The notes beneath the pieces were generated by a model. That model saw only the letters and a list, made by a program, of their open reading frames with translations, did not search any database and was not told the DNA's origin. The translations under genes and the position numbers were made by a program. This document shows, piece after piece, positions 1 through 11,722 of a DNA stretch of 64,000 nucleotides (the first letter of the stretch is position 1; each line of letters opens with the position of its first letter). The stretch comes from Cryptomeria japonica (Eukaryota; Streptophyta; Pinopsida; Cupressales; Cupressaceae), in NCBI RefSeq assembly GCF_030272615.1, contig NC_081415.1, positions 102,466,796-102,530,795 of the forward strand. The letters run 5' to 3'.

Positions 1-1107
1 AAACAAGTTAGAGCTAGTTTCAAAAGTATTCTAGAAAAATCCAATAATGCTCTTGATTTGATTCACACTGATTTATGAGGTCTAGCTAGAACTAAAAGCT
101 TACAAGGTGATAGATATTTCACGCTAATTATTGATGATTATTCTAGAATGTGTTGGGTTACTTTTCTTAGAGAAAAATCAGAAGCACATGGAAAGTTCAA
201 ACTGTTCAAAGCAATGGTTGAAAATGAAACTGGTAAGAAAATCAAATGTTTAAGATCAGATCAAGGAGGTGAATTCACATCTAAGGACTTTAATACATTC
301 TGTGAAGTGAATGGAATCAGAAGATAGTTATCAGCACCTTGGACACCACAACAGAATAGAGTTGTTGAAAGGAAAAATAGAACTATCTTGGATGCAGCAA
401 GAAGTATGTTATCTGAAGGAAATCTACCACATGTATATTGGAGAGAAGCAGTTAGCACAACGGTCTATACATTCAACAAAGTTCACATCAAAGGTGAAAC
501 CAGTAAGACCCCTCATGAACTATGGTTTGGTAATACTCCTACTCTTAAGTATTTTAGAATTTTTGGAAGTAAATGTTACATTAGAAGAGATGAGTATATT
601 GGCAAATTTGATCCTAGAAGCGATGAAGGAATATTTCTTGGTTATTCATCTAAGAGCAAGGCATATAGATGTCTTAATAAGAGATTGCAAAAAATTGTTG
701 AGAGTACAAATGTAAAGATTGATGAACAATTCAGAGGAACTTCAAGGTATATAGACTCTGAATTGGCAACAGAAATTGTGACAAATGAACCTACACTAAA
801 TCCATCGGTACAGAATGAAGATCCAGTTACCTCGGTACCATCAGAGGATTCCACAGTAATTGAAGAACAACAACAAACTAAGACACCCCGGTATGTAAAA
901 TTGAATCATTCTGAAGATCAGATAATTGGAAGCAAATTTAAAGGAGTTATGACAAGAGGAAGATTAGCAAATGAAGAGGTATGTCTTATTTCTCAAATTG
1001 AACCATCATCTGTTAATGAGGCATGTGAAGATAAATTTTGGATTAAAGCTATGGAAGAAGAATTTGAACAAATTGAGAAAAATAATACTTGGACATTAGT
1101 TCCCTGA
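1..1107 (+). pseudogene. Copia-A integrase region (broken)
   Basis: Reading frame 1 encodes a copia integrase core. The three acidic catalytic positions are visible: the D of HTDL near base 70, the D of SDQGGEF near 260, and the E of RVVERKNRT near 365. A copia-type integrase C-terminus follows (FGSKCYIRR, FDPRSDEGIFLGYS), then a variable linker and KFWIKAMEEEFEQIEKNNTW, the usual lead-in to reverse transcriptase. Stops at 76 (TGA where W is expected), 325 (TAG where Q is expected) and 1105 (TGA, probably former R) break the frame. The start lies before base 1. Confidence 0.88.
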
Positions 1108-2540
1108 CCTAAAGATAAAAATGTAATTGGAACCGAATGGGTATTTAGAAACAAACTTAATGAAGATGGTAAGGTTGTTAGAAATAAAACAAGACTAGTG
1201 TGTAAGGGATATTCTCAAAAAGAAGGAGTTGATTACAATGAAACCTTTGCATTGGTAGCTAGAATTGAGGCAGTCGGATTATTCTTGGCTTTTGTAGCTC
1301 ACAAGAAGTACAAAGTTTATCAAATGGATATTAAATGTGCATTCTTGAATGGAGATCTTGAAGAGGAAGTCTATATTGAACAACCTGATGGATTTTCTTT
1401 GACAGATGACAATAATATGGTTTGCAAGTTAAGAAAAGCTCTGTATGGACTAAACAAGCCCCAAGAGCTTGGTATGCAAGATTGGATAAGTATCTTTTAA
1501 AGATTGGTTTTACTAAGGGAAATGCAGACAACAATTTATATTACAAAATAACTAATGATGATATCTTGATTATAGAAATATTCGTTGATGATATAATCTT
1601 TGGAGGAGAAGATGGATTATGTAAAGAATTTTCTATTAAAATGCAGCAAGAATTTGAAATGTCTATGATTTGAGAAATAAAATTCTTTTTAGGATTGCAG
1701 ATTTCACAAACTGACAAAGGTATATTTTTGAGTCAATCCAAGTACTTGAAAGAGTTACTAAAGAAATTTGGGATGGATAACTCTAAACCGGTAAGCACAC
1801 CTATGACTACAAATGACAAATTATCTCAAAGGGATGAATCTACACCTGTTAATCCAACTAGATACAAATCTATGATAGGAGGTTTACTATATTTGACATA
1901 AACCAGACCTGATATTATGAATATAGTATGTATTGTTTCTAGATTTCAAAGTAATCCTAGAGAAAATCATGAATCAACAGTAAAAAAGATTTTTTGGTAC
2001 TTACAAGGCACTGCAAATTGTGGATTATGGTATCCTAGAGATGAGAATTTTGATCTATGTGCATACACAGATACAAATTGGGCAGGAGATGTGGATGATA
2101 GAAAAAGCACCACCGGCGAAGCATTCTTTCTTGGAAAGAGATTAGTTTCTTGGTTGAGTAAGAAATAGAGTTGTACATCTTTATCAACAGCAGAATCAGA
2201 ATATGTTGCAGCAGCAACTAACTGTACACAGGTACTATGGCTTAAGCAAATGTTGAAAGACATAAAGGTAAAATGAAAAGAACCTATTACTATATATTGT
2301 GATAACACTGCAGCAATTGATATATCTAAGAATCCAGTATTACATTCTTAAACAAAACATGTTTCTATCAAACTGAATTTTCTAAGGGAAAAAGTTGAAG
2401 AAAAGGAGATAAAACTAGTTTATGTGAATACTAAAGAACAACTTGCAGATATTTTCACAAAACCTTTACCTAAGGAGAGTTTTGAATATCCTAGAGATCA
2501 GCTTGGAGTCATACCACCACCGATAGAGACTTAGACAATT
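1108..2540 (+). pseudogene. Copia-A reverse transcriptase and RNase H (broken)
   Basis: This is the continuation of the same polyprotein. It begins with [20 protein letters not shown] and reaches the RT motif [16 protein letters not shown] frameshift near 1460 (inside [15 protein letters not shown]) moves the reading from frame 1 to frame 3. The active-site box reads FVDDIIFG near 1585. RNase H follows: YTDTNWAGDVDDRKSTTG, then TAESEYVAAA, YCDNTAA and the terminal LADIFTKPLP typical of copia elements. Stops occur near 1671, 1899, 2166, 2274 and 2349. No functional product is expected. Confidence 0.88.
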
Positions 2541-2923
2541 GATGATTGTCATCAACCGACAGAACTAAAAGACAAATCTTTTACTCTGGTCTTTGATGAG
2601 GAAGCTACTTCTTAGGGGGAGTAGTTGGTATATTGAATTGATTGGTATTTTGTATATGAACTTGGTTTTATTATTATAAATTTGGCATTTGATGTCAAAG
2701 GGGGAGAGATATCTATGGAAAAACACATTATCTTTTAAGAGAAATTTGGATAACACATGTTGCTCCCAGGGGGAGAGATTGTTGTTTAAGAGAGACTATT
2801 ACTCTCTGTATTCTGGTTATGATCTTTTTGGAGAGATTGTTGGTTTTTGGTTTTTGGCATTTCTGTTTTGGCACTTTGATGGTTTTTCCATCTTGTGTTG
2901 CCATCAATGCCAAAGGGGGAGAT
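2541..2923 (+). other. Copia-A 3' untranslated part with several polypurine-like tracts
   Basis: Between pol and the LTR there are four similar purine runs: aggggga at about 2613, aaagggggagaga near 2698, cagggggagagattg near 2768, and aaagggggagatt at 2911-2923. Only the last one touches the LTR, so it should be the functional polypurine tract that primes plus-strand synthesis. The others look like duplicated or older copies. Nothing else is seen here. Confidence 0.7.
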
Positions 2924-3984
2924 TGTTAGTATTTTGGTATGGTTTTGTCATTGATGTCAACACCTACTAAAACACTAGCACTTTGGAGATCCAGCAGCAT
3001 TCGTCAGCAAGCAAGTAACTATTGCACAGTTACTGGTATATGGTTCACCGGTAGGATATAATGATCACCGACACTTGAAATGATATATAAGGCACTCGGT
3101 AATGTTGAAGACATTGTGTGGACACTTTGTTTTGAAGAATTAATCATTGGTATAATCATATTTGCATATTTGCTTTTACCAGCAAATAGGTCCAGGGTTA
3201 CCTAGGGTTACACCGACAGGATTATCTTTTCCAAATCAGCATGGCACGCTATGGAGATGATTTATTATTGTTGTAAATGCATTAAGTCGACATGTTTAAT
3301 CGGTTATTGCATCGGATATTATATTGTTTGTAAAATATTTTTATTGTAATATCTTGTAGAGCCGACCTACTAAAATTGGTCTTAGGTTATGGTATAAATG
3401 TAAGATCTTATTTGTAAGATCGAATGAGGAATGTGAAAAAGAATTAAGAGAAGGTATATGTGAGATTAAGTAGAGTTATACACAAAGACATCATTTGAAG
3501 GTGAAGCTAGGTTTTTGTGGAAGCATATCAGCATTACACCGGTATTGAATCCAGCATATGAAGATGCTATTTTGTGCAGTACATTCTTATTGGATTTAAC
3601 CATCCAACTATAGTTAGTGTGACTCCCATTTTGTGATTGAGCAGTGAACTCTAGGCTGTTGGCCTTTCTGCATGTGCAGACCCCATTTATCTACACTTAC
3701 TATCTATAGTAGTATCATTTGATTGTGGGTAAGGTTTCCCACCATGGTTTTTCCCCTTACAGGGTTTCCACGTACAAATATTGGTGTTATGTGTTGTGGA
3801 TGACTTTATGTTTGTGTTTCATGCATTAATCTTTATCGGTATAGCAATTAACTGTCAACACTATCTACCGACATACTTAACTGGTTTACCGATATTAAGT
3901 ATTAAGTTGGTTAAGTTGTTTTTGGTTTGAATTTATTTGACAACTGATTCACCCCCCCCTCTCAGTTGTCTCCAGGACCTAACA
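2924..3984 (+). repeat. Copia-A 3' LTR
   Basis: The LTR starts with TGTTAGTATTTTGG directly after the polypurine tract and ends with GGACCTAACA, giving TG...CA ends and about 1.06 kb. Its start (with GTCATTGATGTCAACACC) and its end (a C-rich run, then CTCAGTTGTCTCC) match the style of the Copia-B LTRs at 45603 and 49680. The partner 5' LTR is upstream of the window. Confidence 0.82.
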
Positions 3985-4524
3985 TTTTGCCCCACTATAT
4001 TTTTCTCTTTTTCTTTGTTTGTAAGAGTTACATTGGTTCCTACATGGGTACCTAATTAGGCTTTGTTGTTGAGACCCATTCATAATTGCATTCATGTATT
4101 CATCATTGGCTCTTTAGCTTATCCCTAATTTAATCATAAGTAGGGGTGTTGGAGTAATTTGGGTCTATTATCTAATTATTTAAATAATTAGGTCATTTAA
4201 TTACTTTATTCCCTCAAGCTAAACTTAAGTGATTTTTTCTTTTATTAGATTAGGCTAATTATAGCTTCAATTAGTTGAGCTATTCTTTAGTTCTTTGATC
4301 TTATTTCAGTTTCATAATTTTAGATTAGGTTTATATTGCTTTCTATAAAAAAAGTCATTCATTGTAATCCATCCAATTTCATTATAGGTTAATCTCGATA
4401 TCTGAGTCTTCTTTAGATCAATTCTCTCTCGAGTTGATATAGCATTAATCATGTCTTTTTCTCTATAGATGTGATAGTGTTTTGGTTGTAGAAGATTCAT
4501 GGTCTTGCAGAGTTGAACAAATAA
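3985..4524. other. AT-rich flanking DNA, no gene seen
   Basis: This stretch lies between Copia-A and the 3' target duplication of LINE-A. It is AT-rich, with no convincing reading frame and no repeat structure that I can define. It was contiguous with the DNA at 28745 onward before LINE-A inserted. Confidence 0.5.
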
Positions 4525-4541
4525 CTCCAACAAATGATAGT
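4525..4541. repeat. Target-site duplication of LINE-A, 3' side
   Basis: The 17 bases ctccaacaaatgatagt recur exactly at 28728-28744. The copy here directly follows the poly(A) end of LINE-A as read on the minus strand, and the other copy sits just before its 5' end. A long target duplication of this kind is the signature of target-primed LINE insertion. Confidence 0.85.
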
Positions 4542-4542
4542 A

Positions 4543-4739
4543 TTTTTTTTTTGGTCGGTAATAAGTTTTTGATTGTATTGATATGCAAAATAAGATAATA
4601 CATTGTTCATAATACCAACAAATAACAAACCCAAAAATATCACAACTCCCACCATGTCCACCAATTATCACTATAAAATTAAGACGCACAAATAACAGTC
4701 CATTTGGCAGCCATTAACCAAGGCACCTAACAAAACAAG
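4543..4739 (-). other. LINE-A 3' end and poly(A) tail
   Basis: Read on the minus strand, about 190 bases of untranslated sequence end in CTTATTACCGACC followed by ten A residues (4543-4552) and then the target duplication. An open frame that runs across this boundary on the minus strand (4312-4689) is therefore accidental. Confidence 0.75.
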
Positions 4740-4744
4740 AGTTC

Positions 4745-6159
4745 TGTAGACATATAAATATGACCATATTCCTAAATGAATATTTTATGTTAATTCCTCT
4801 ATTTAGTTAAATCTAATTTAATTAAATCACTCACATTCTTCTATTTAATTAAGTAAATTATTCAATTTATTTAGTTAAATTCACTTAAGCCCATTTAATT
4901 GAATAAATCATTTTATTTAATTAAATCCCTTCTTCTTACCTTTTAATTAAATTTATATTTAATTAATAGTTTACCCCAATTAAATAAATCTATTTTATTT
5001 AATTTCACAACTTACAACCAAATTAAAATAAAGCAATTTATTTTAATCCTATTATCCCTCACCCACTTGCATTTTCCTACATCTCCCACTTACCTCTCTA
5101 AACCCCCTTCTAGATTCTTCTAATCACTTCTAAATTAGCCTAACCCATCTCCTAAATATTGTCACATCCCTAAGCAAAGGGAAGTCACTTCTCAAACCCT
5201 CAAAGTCTTTGAAAACCATTAAAGGTTTTATGTCTCCAACAAGTTAACCTTGAAAGTCTTCCAAACCTTAAATGGTTAACTCAACCCTCTAGCATGATTA
5301 GAGAGTTTTTCTATTAACTCAACCTCCATATAACCCAAGGGTCTCATCAAGCATTTATTGCTTTGACCATGGTTATCCCTTTAACCTTTGCACAAGAGTT
5401 TACCCCTTGGGTAAAATCTTTATCCATTGGATAACCCTAACCTAACCTTAACCCTTACCTCCTAAGGTAACCATGAGGCATTATCAAGCATTTAATGCTT
5501 CTTACCTCTCCTCTCAACCAATCTTATGTTGACAATTGTTACCATTTCATTGGTGAAAATTGTAAACATGGATTGGCAACTTTGAAACTTGACCCTTGAT
5601 TAACTCTTTCAATCCTGACCATCCATTGCCCTATTTTCACTATAAAATAGAGCTCTCATTCCTCCATTTTAAGGATCCATGCAAGCTTTTAGTATCTCAT
5701 TTATGCTCAATTTTATCAATACTTCTAGCTTCTCTTTGTAATAGGAATTAATCTAATAAGCATTTTAGACTATTTCCTTTATCATTAGCTTAAATCATAA
5801 ACTAGTATATCATGTTAGGATAGTATTGCTACTAATCTTGTCATCTTATAATCTAGTTTATTGCATTTGTAGAATCATGCATAGATAGGATGCATTTCAT
5901 ATTTAAATCAGTCTAAAGCATCCCTCGTTCTTGCATTCGTCATCCCTAAGCCACTTTGCTCAGTGATTTGAGAGCAAAGGCATTGGCTTGAGGGACCTTG
6001 TGAGATAGAGAACCATGGAACCAACCTTGGGAAGTTGAATTATTCTCCATGACTCCATAACTTGCACCAAGAAGTCCTGCAGGTGTGTGAACAAGCTTCT
6101 TTGAGGCCACATTTTCACTTTTTAAGTTTCATTGACCCGCTTTTCCCACACACATTTTT
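4745..6159 (+). repeat. Tat-A 5' LTR
   Basis: About 1.41 kb, starting TGTAGACATATAAATATGACC. It matches 21557-22968 nearly base for base, apart from scattered substitutions and small indels. The 3' LTR ends in CACACATTTCA, while this copy reads CACACATTTTT before the primer site. The terminal CA is therefore altered here, or the boundary is a few bases earlier (about 6154). The target duplication supports the longer version. Confidence 0.85.
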
Positions 6160-6180
6160 GGCGCCCACCGTGGGGCACTA
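6159..6180 (+). other. Tat-A primer binding site region
   Basis: Directly after the LTR lies TGGCGCCCACCGTGGGGC, a sequence that I know as a frequent start of the internal region in plant Ty3/gypsy elements of Tat type. I do not assign the priming tRNA with certainty. Confidence 0.7.
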
Positions 6181-6239
6181 CCCCATTAATCAAATCGGTT
6201 TTTAAAAATAAACACTTTTGCAGGTATGCAGGAAACAGG

Positions 6240-6505
6240 AATTAGTGCGTAGGGAACATCCCTTAGCGCATCTGGTTGATCTTTTAGCGCATCTGGCTCA
6301 CTGTTTGGTGTGTGGAACTCATTCCCCAGTGCGTAAAGATCATACCTTAGCGCATCATCCTCACTAACATTTTCCTGTAGGTCTCGTTGTGGGAGAATAA
6401 CAGAGTAGTGCATTTAGAAAATAGTTTAGCGTATCGGGTCTATCCAATAGCGCATCCTGACTATCTCATAGCATGTGCAGTCTATTCTATAGCGCATCAT
6501 AGATA
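6240..6505 (+). repeat. Tat-A leader array 1 of motif TTAGCGCAT
   Basis: A degenerate array of about ten copies of T(T/A)AGCGCATC, spaced about 20-25 bases, for example at 6263, 6285, 6351 and 6450. Variants include agtgcgt, agcgtat and agtgcat. The spacers differ from copy to copy, so only the core is repeated. The same core returns at 7985-8375, and in reverse complement at 20520-20985. Confidence 0.8.
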
Positions 6506-7984
6506 GAGGTAAAACTAAAAACTGTAACCGAATGTGGAATTAGACTTGTTGAAGTCCACCAAACCCACAAATTTTCTAACAATTTTACTTGGTATCTTAC
6601 AGGGTTTTTAACAGTTTTCTTGCAGAGGGGAGCTTAATTTCATTTCTAGGATCAAAAATAGTTTAAGTTTTTACTAACTTAGTTAAGTTAGTTTAAATAT
6701 ACAGCTTTTTTTTAATTCTTGTTAGGTAAAATTGAACTCATTTTGTTTGGGCCTTAAAAAGAACCACAAAAACAATTTTCCTTGCTTTCTAGGAGAGAAA
6801 ATTTTCAAATTGGGTCTTAAAAAGAATAAATCAATTTTTCAAGTTTTGCAAACAAATGGCTTAAAAAGAACTTCACCATCCTTTGGTGTATAAAAGGATC
6901 CATTTTAATTTTTAGCAAAGTAAAGAATCACACAAGGTCCAAAAGTCTTTTGCAACTAAAGAGGGAAGATCTTCCCCTTTCAATCGATTTCTTTTGTTGA
7001 CCAAGTTCTTTTTAAAAAAAATAGATCAGAAAATCATTGCCTTGAAGGGTTAAAAGGAACACCATGTTTTCGTGGAGCAACATCTCCATATAGAATTAGC
7101 AAATTATTGCTTTGAAAGGCTAAAAAGAACTTGTGTGCTTTGTTTTGAAAGTGGAAGGTATAAGCTCTCCCCTTAATTAGGTGATCAAAAAGCCAAACCA
7201 CTCTTAAAGCTTTCTTTAATTCAAGCAATAAATCCTTTATCAGGCCTTCCTTCCCGAGGGGTTGAAAAACTCTTAAAGCCATTTTTGGCTGGTGTGAAGG
7301 GAACGACCTAAGTGGGAAATGACTTTGAAGCCATGTGTTCCAACCCACTATAATCAAAAGTGGAAAGTGACGAAAGTCCTTTTCAATGGTTGCGCACAAC
7401 GATTAGTCTTCCCCCAGTATCCTTGAGATATGCAAAGCCTTTGTTCTAAAGGTTGGGAAGCCTCCTGAGGGAGTTTATCATTGACGACCGAACATGAAGC
7501 TTGATTATGAATCTTAGTATAGAAACTTTCAGCTGAGTCAGTAACTAGACATTTGTAATATCATAGTGCAAGGGTGGGAAAGAATCCGTCTCCAAGATCG
7601 CTCACCATATATCTCCCAAGATAACTAATCAATTGTGAAGCAATTCACTTTGAGTTAATTTTTGGCGAAAGGCAAAAAAATAGGCGCCCCCTAGGGGGTG
7701 ACACGGTTGTTTGAGCTAATGGAGTATCGACACTAGTGGGCTATGATATTGCTTATGACCTTTGAATAAAGAGTCTGATTGAAGTGCATGTTGTATCTAA
7801 ACTTGTCAAAACATTGGGGATTTAAACACATCTTCGCAAAACATACACTTATTGTTTAGATTAAGCAAAATGGTTGTCTCTTTGGTGTCATGCTTTCATT
7901 TGTTACTTCAAAAAATCATCCATCAGCATTAAAAACTCAAAGCAAAATTTCAAAATTGCAGAAAAACAACCAAGTCAAAATATA
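6506..7984 (+). other. Tat-A untranslated leader with repeated (G)GCTTAAAAAGAAC motif
   Basis: I see no credible gene here. A motif close to GGCTTAAAAAGAAC recurs at about 6751, 6812, 6858, 7047 and 7118, with one or two changes per copy. Further on, 7400-7980 shows no clear structure. The region belongs to the leader of the gag-pol transcript. Confidence 0.55.
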
Positions 7985-8375
7985 TCAGGGCAGTTTAGCA
8001 CATAAGAGCAACTTCTTAGCGCATGGAAACCATCTTTTAGCGCATTAGACCTTTCTTTTAGTGCATTAAGGCTTAACAGTAGCGCTTCATCAGAATCTAA
8101 AAACTAGCAGTTGCAATTAGCGCATTTTGAAAGCAGTTTAGCGCGTTGAAGCATCAACTTAGCGTGTGAAAGCCAAGATTTAGTGCATAGGGTTAAACTG
8201 TTAGCCCATAGGCGGCCCATATTGGCGCATAACCTTTTGAACAAGGCCAAAACAAAAATTATCAGTATTAACCAATTAGCGCGTATCAGGGGGTAGCATA
8301 GCGCATGGAGTCTTTTCTCTAGCACATTTAGAACTTTCTATAGCACATTGCATCTTTGTTTTAGCACATAGCAAA
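7985..8375 (+). repeat. Tat-A leader array 2 of motif TTAGCGCAT
   Basis: Roughly fifteen degenerate copies of TTAGCGCAT occur with a spacing near 22-25 bases, for example at 8015, 8037, 8118, 8140, 8276 and 8298. Variants are agcacat, agcgcgt, agtgcat and agcgtgt. Together with array 1 it places the motif throughout the 5' leader. Confidence 0.8.
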
Positions 8376-8830
8376 AACCAAAAAAATAGGGGGCAAAACA
8401 AAGGTCAATTTTGAAAATTTTAAAAACAAATTCGAAAGCTTTCCTTCATCAACCTGAACTTCATCAAGTAGAAAACCAAAAACAGAGTATCAAAACCTAT
8501 TTCCAAAGCAAAATTTCTATCAAACAAAGTTGTCTAAAATCTAAAGTTGGTCGCAAGGAAACATATCTCTCCTATCAAAATCAGGAAGCATCATCACAAG
8601 TGGAAAACAAGTCCTTCAATCAAACGAATTTTTATCCCAAAACACACTTGTTTTAAAAACTTCAAGTTGTCAAATCGAGTTTCCATATAGGGAAAGCTCG
8701 TATTCCATATCATTTGACACACTTTGTCGTGAGGGGGCATCTAAACCTTCACTTTGATAAAGTAAAACTTGAGTTTCCAAAAACAAGCTAAACTGAATCC
8801 AAAAACAAATCAAAGGAAACCATTGATCGC

Positions 8831-10960
8831 TTGCGCATGACTAATCCTCATATTATGAGAAGAAAGAATATTTATCATAACACTAAGTTGAAGAAACAAC
8901 AATCGAGTTCTTCGAAACTTGCCAAAAGAAATAAATTTTTATACATCAATCGCCAACTCTTCAAATCTCATCAAACATTCCTTCATCATATACGATTATA
9001 TCTTCAAAACAAAACAAACAAATTTGACAAGGAACCATTGAGGAGTAGAGCATTCTGGTAAAAGTCCGCATTTAGCCAACAAATAAATCATGGAGGAAAG
9101 ATCAATCCAGCATTCTTTCCCGAAGAGTGCATTAGTTATAACATACCCCAATTTGAACCACCAACCCCTGAACAAAACATTGAAGAAGAGTTCATTCCTT
9201 TTGTCATAGAAAGCTTCTACTAGATGCTCGATATTACCCGCTCTCAATGAAACAAACAAAGTGAAATGCAACTAGAATCTAGCATGAATCAGAGATTATC
9301 AAATCCGTTTTAGCGTCCAAATCTAGAGAACACTCACAAGCAAAGGAGTTAAAATTCTTAAAGATTTAGAACAAGATCTCAACATTACGAATATCAAGAA
9401 TGACAAAGAGAGGAAGTAGCACATGACCCTGAGCAAGATATCCCTGAACAAAATTTGCCAGAACAAAATACCCCTAAGCAAAACATCCCCGAGTGAAACA
9501 TACCATTCCACATACCATTTCAGCCCAAAACTAATGCAAGGGAAGAGCTCTTCCCTCGGCAAAATAATGCACCTTTGATTGCTCTCACTCAACAAATGCA
9601 AATGTTACAAAGACAAATGCAAGACATGCAACAAGGGACAACAATATGATATTCATTAATTGAAATTTGTCCTTATCCTTTTGACAGACGGTTAAACATG
9701 GTGCCTTTTCCCCCAAACTCGGACATTCCAAAATTCAACAAATATGATGGGAAAAGTGATCCCTGTGATCATGTTCGATAATTCTGTACCATGAGTCTTG
9801 AATTTGCTCATGATGATACCTATTTGATGAGGTTATTCCCCAGAAGCTTGGGAGGGCAAACAATGGAATGGTTATCCAAAATCACGCCTCCCGTCAGATC
9901 ATTCGATGAACTAGTCAACAAATTCATAACTCAATTTTCCTATAACATTCAACATGCTATCACTATGCTAGATGTCTGTAACACCAAACAGAAAAATAAT
10001 GAAACATTCATGGTATTCCTTCAACGTTGGTGGCGTATGGTTTCAAGATATCCTCGAGATGTGCCTGAAAATGAAAAGATGGAGATTTTCATCGACAACT
10101 TGAATAGTGAGATGAGTTACATACTCAAGCTTCAATGCATACCATCTTTCGCCAAATTGATTGAGAATGGCATCCAAGTAGAAGAGGCATGTGTCAAGAA
10201 AAGAATGTTGAAATTCTTAAGAGAAGGAACAAGTTCATCCAATTACAACAATCAAAACAATAATAACTTAGACAAATCCAGATTCTGGACCAAAAACAAA
10301 AACAATGGAAACGAAGGAGGCAATGAATCAAATGATCCAAAATCAAAGCAACCCGTGCTCGCGTTATCAGGTAATCCTCAAGCTACAAAAAATCACAAAG
10401 GTGCTAACCCAGGAACTAGCACTTATGCATCAAATACCAATCAAGATCAACTCAACACAAGCAACACCAATCGGGGACCTAATCCAAACTCACGGGGTAA
10501 TGCAAACAACTTTCCAAAATGCATTTACACACCATTGGGGAAATCACTAGAGTCAGCATTCAGAGAACTCTTGGCGAACAAAATTATCTCTTTACCAACA
10601 ATCAACAACTTTGAACCATAAATCAAACCACCCTGGTGGAATGACTCACACTTTTGTGATTTTCATCGCAACAAAGGTCATCAAACAAATGATTGCATGA
10701 GGCTGAAAAACATTATTCAAGACATGATTGATAGAGGCAATTTAACAATCAATGGTCTCAAGAAAAATGGTGACCATGGAGCCTTCAAGAGTCCTCTTCC
10801 AAACTACAATAAGGATGGAGTTTCAACCTTAAACGATACATGTGGAGCTCGTATCAATCACGTATACAATAACACCATCAATCACATATCAGCTGAGGAT
10901 AATCAAGTCAATGTTATCACAATCAAGGACATGCATGAACATGAATCCGTCAACGTAACA
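8831..10960 (+). pseudogene. Tat-A gag (broken)
   Basis: Frame 2 carries the structural Gag protein that forms the virus-like particle. From about 9420 there is a PEQ-rich repeat (PEQDIPEQNLPEQNTPKQN), then a glutamine and methionine-rich helix (QQMQMLQRQMQDMQQ). The capsid-type retrotransposon gag domain follows (PKFNKYDGKSDPCDHV, RLFPRSLGGQTMEWL, WWRMVSRYPRDVPENEKMEI). An Asn-rich linker leads to a zinc knuckle of the form CDFHRNKGHQTNDC at about 10655-10696. Stops near 9059, 9224, 9647 and 9780 and a TAA at 10619 interrupt the frame. The N-terminal limit is uncertain because 8831-9400 is very degraded. Confidence 0.8.
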
Positions 10961-11722
10961 ACCGGATCTCAAAAATATGTCTTGAAGGGAAGTATGTCAA
11001 CAACAAACACCATACCCAAAATTCAATATGATCTAGTCAGTCAACTGCGCAAAACTCTTGCTCAAATATCTATACTAGAGTTGCTAAAACTTTCACCAAA
11101 ACACAAAGACATATTAGAACAAGCGTTACTAGAAACAAATGTACCTCAAGATTTGGATGCTGACAAATTCCAAGCCATGGTGGCTCATATGATAGGGCCT
11201 CATAACCTCACTTTTTCTGAGCATGATAATATCTCATTGAGCCATCCGTACAATACTCCACTCCACATTCAAGTCTTGGTCTACAAGCATCGAGTCAAAA
11301 TAGTATTAATAGATGGAGGGGTTGGACTCAATATCTGTACCTTAAAACTTATCTGTGCATTAGGCTTCTCTAAGCAATCTATTGATCCACGCAAAAAGAT
11401 CACTATCAAAGCATATGATGATGAAGAAAGATCATCCAAAGGAACAATAATGTTGCCAATTCAAGTAGGACCAATATAAAAGGACACCATGTGCCAAGTC
11501 TTGGACATAGACATCACATACAATATCTTATTGGGTCGACCTTGGATACATGAAATGCAAGCAATACCTTCTACTTATCATCAGTGTGTTAAGTTCCCCT
11601 ACATGGATAGGAGATTTCCATATCAACAGATCATAATCCTTTTCAACATTGTAATGCTATGGGAGCAGCCCAAGACAGCTTGGTTCCACATAATAGAGAA
11701 AAACAAAGTAACTCATCACTAG
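10961..11722 (+). pseudogene. Tat-A retropepsin-type protease region (broken)
   Basis: Still in frame 2, this part corresponds to the aspartic protease that cuts the polyprotein. The active-site loop reads VLIDGGVGLNIC near 11305. It has DGG where classical retropepsins have DTG or DSG, a variant that I recall from other Tat-type elements. Downstream is the conserved [13 protein letters not shown] near 11520-11560. A TAA at 11477 separates the two halves, and the frame is lost after about 11650. Confidence 0.75.

Larger units (their letters stand above)
1..3984 (+). mobile_element. Copia-A: Ty1/copia LTR retrotransposon, 3' part
   Basis: The window opens inside the integrase region of a Ty1/copia element, which then runs through reverse transcriptase, RNase H, a polypurine tract and one LTR. 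The order integrase before reverse transcriptase defines the copia superfamily. The 5' LTR, gag and protease lie outside the window, so the target duplication cannot be tested; the five bases after the LTR are ttttg. The element is dead: at least seven in-frame stops and one frameshift break pol. Its LTR edges and the gggggaga tracts before the LTR resemble those of Copia-B at 45603-50860, so the two are probably related families. Confidence 0.9.

Noticed and set aside
4312-4689. A 125-codon minus-strand frame
   Set aside because: It runs across the poly(A) tail and target duplication of LINE-A, so it mixes two unrelated sequences.
7034-7399. A 121-codon minus-strand frame in the Tat-A leader
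   Set aside because: No domain or sensible start; it overlaps the repeated leader motif.
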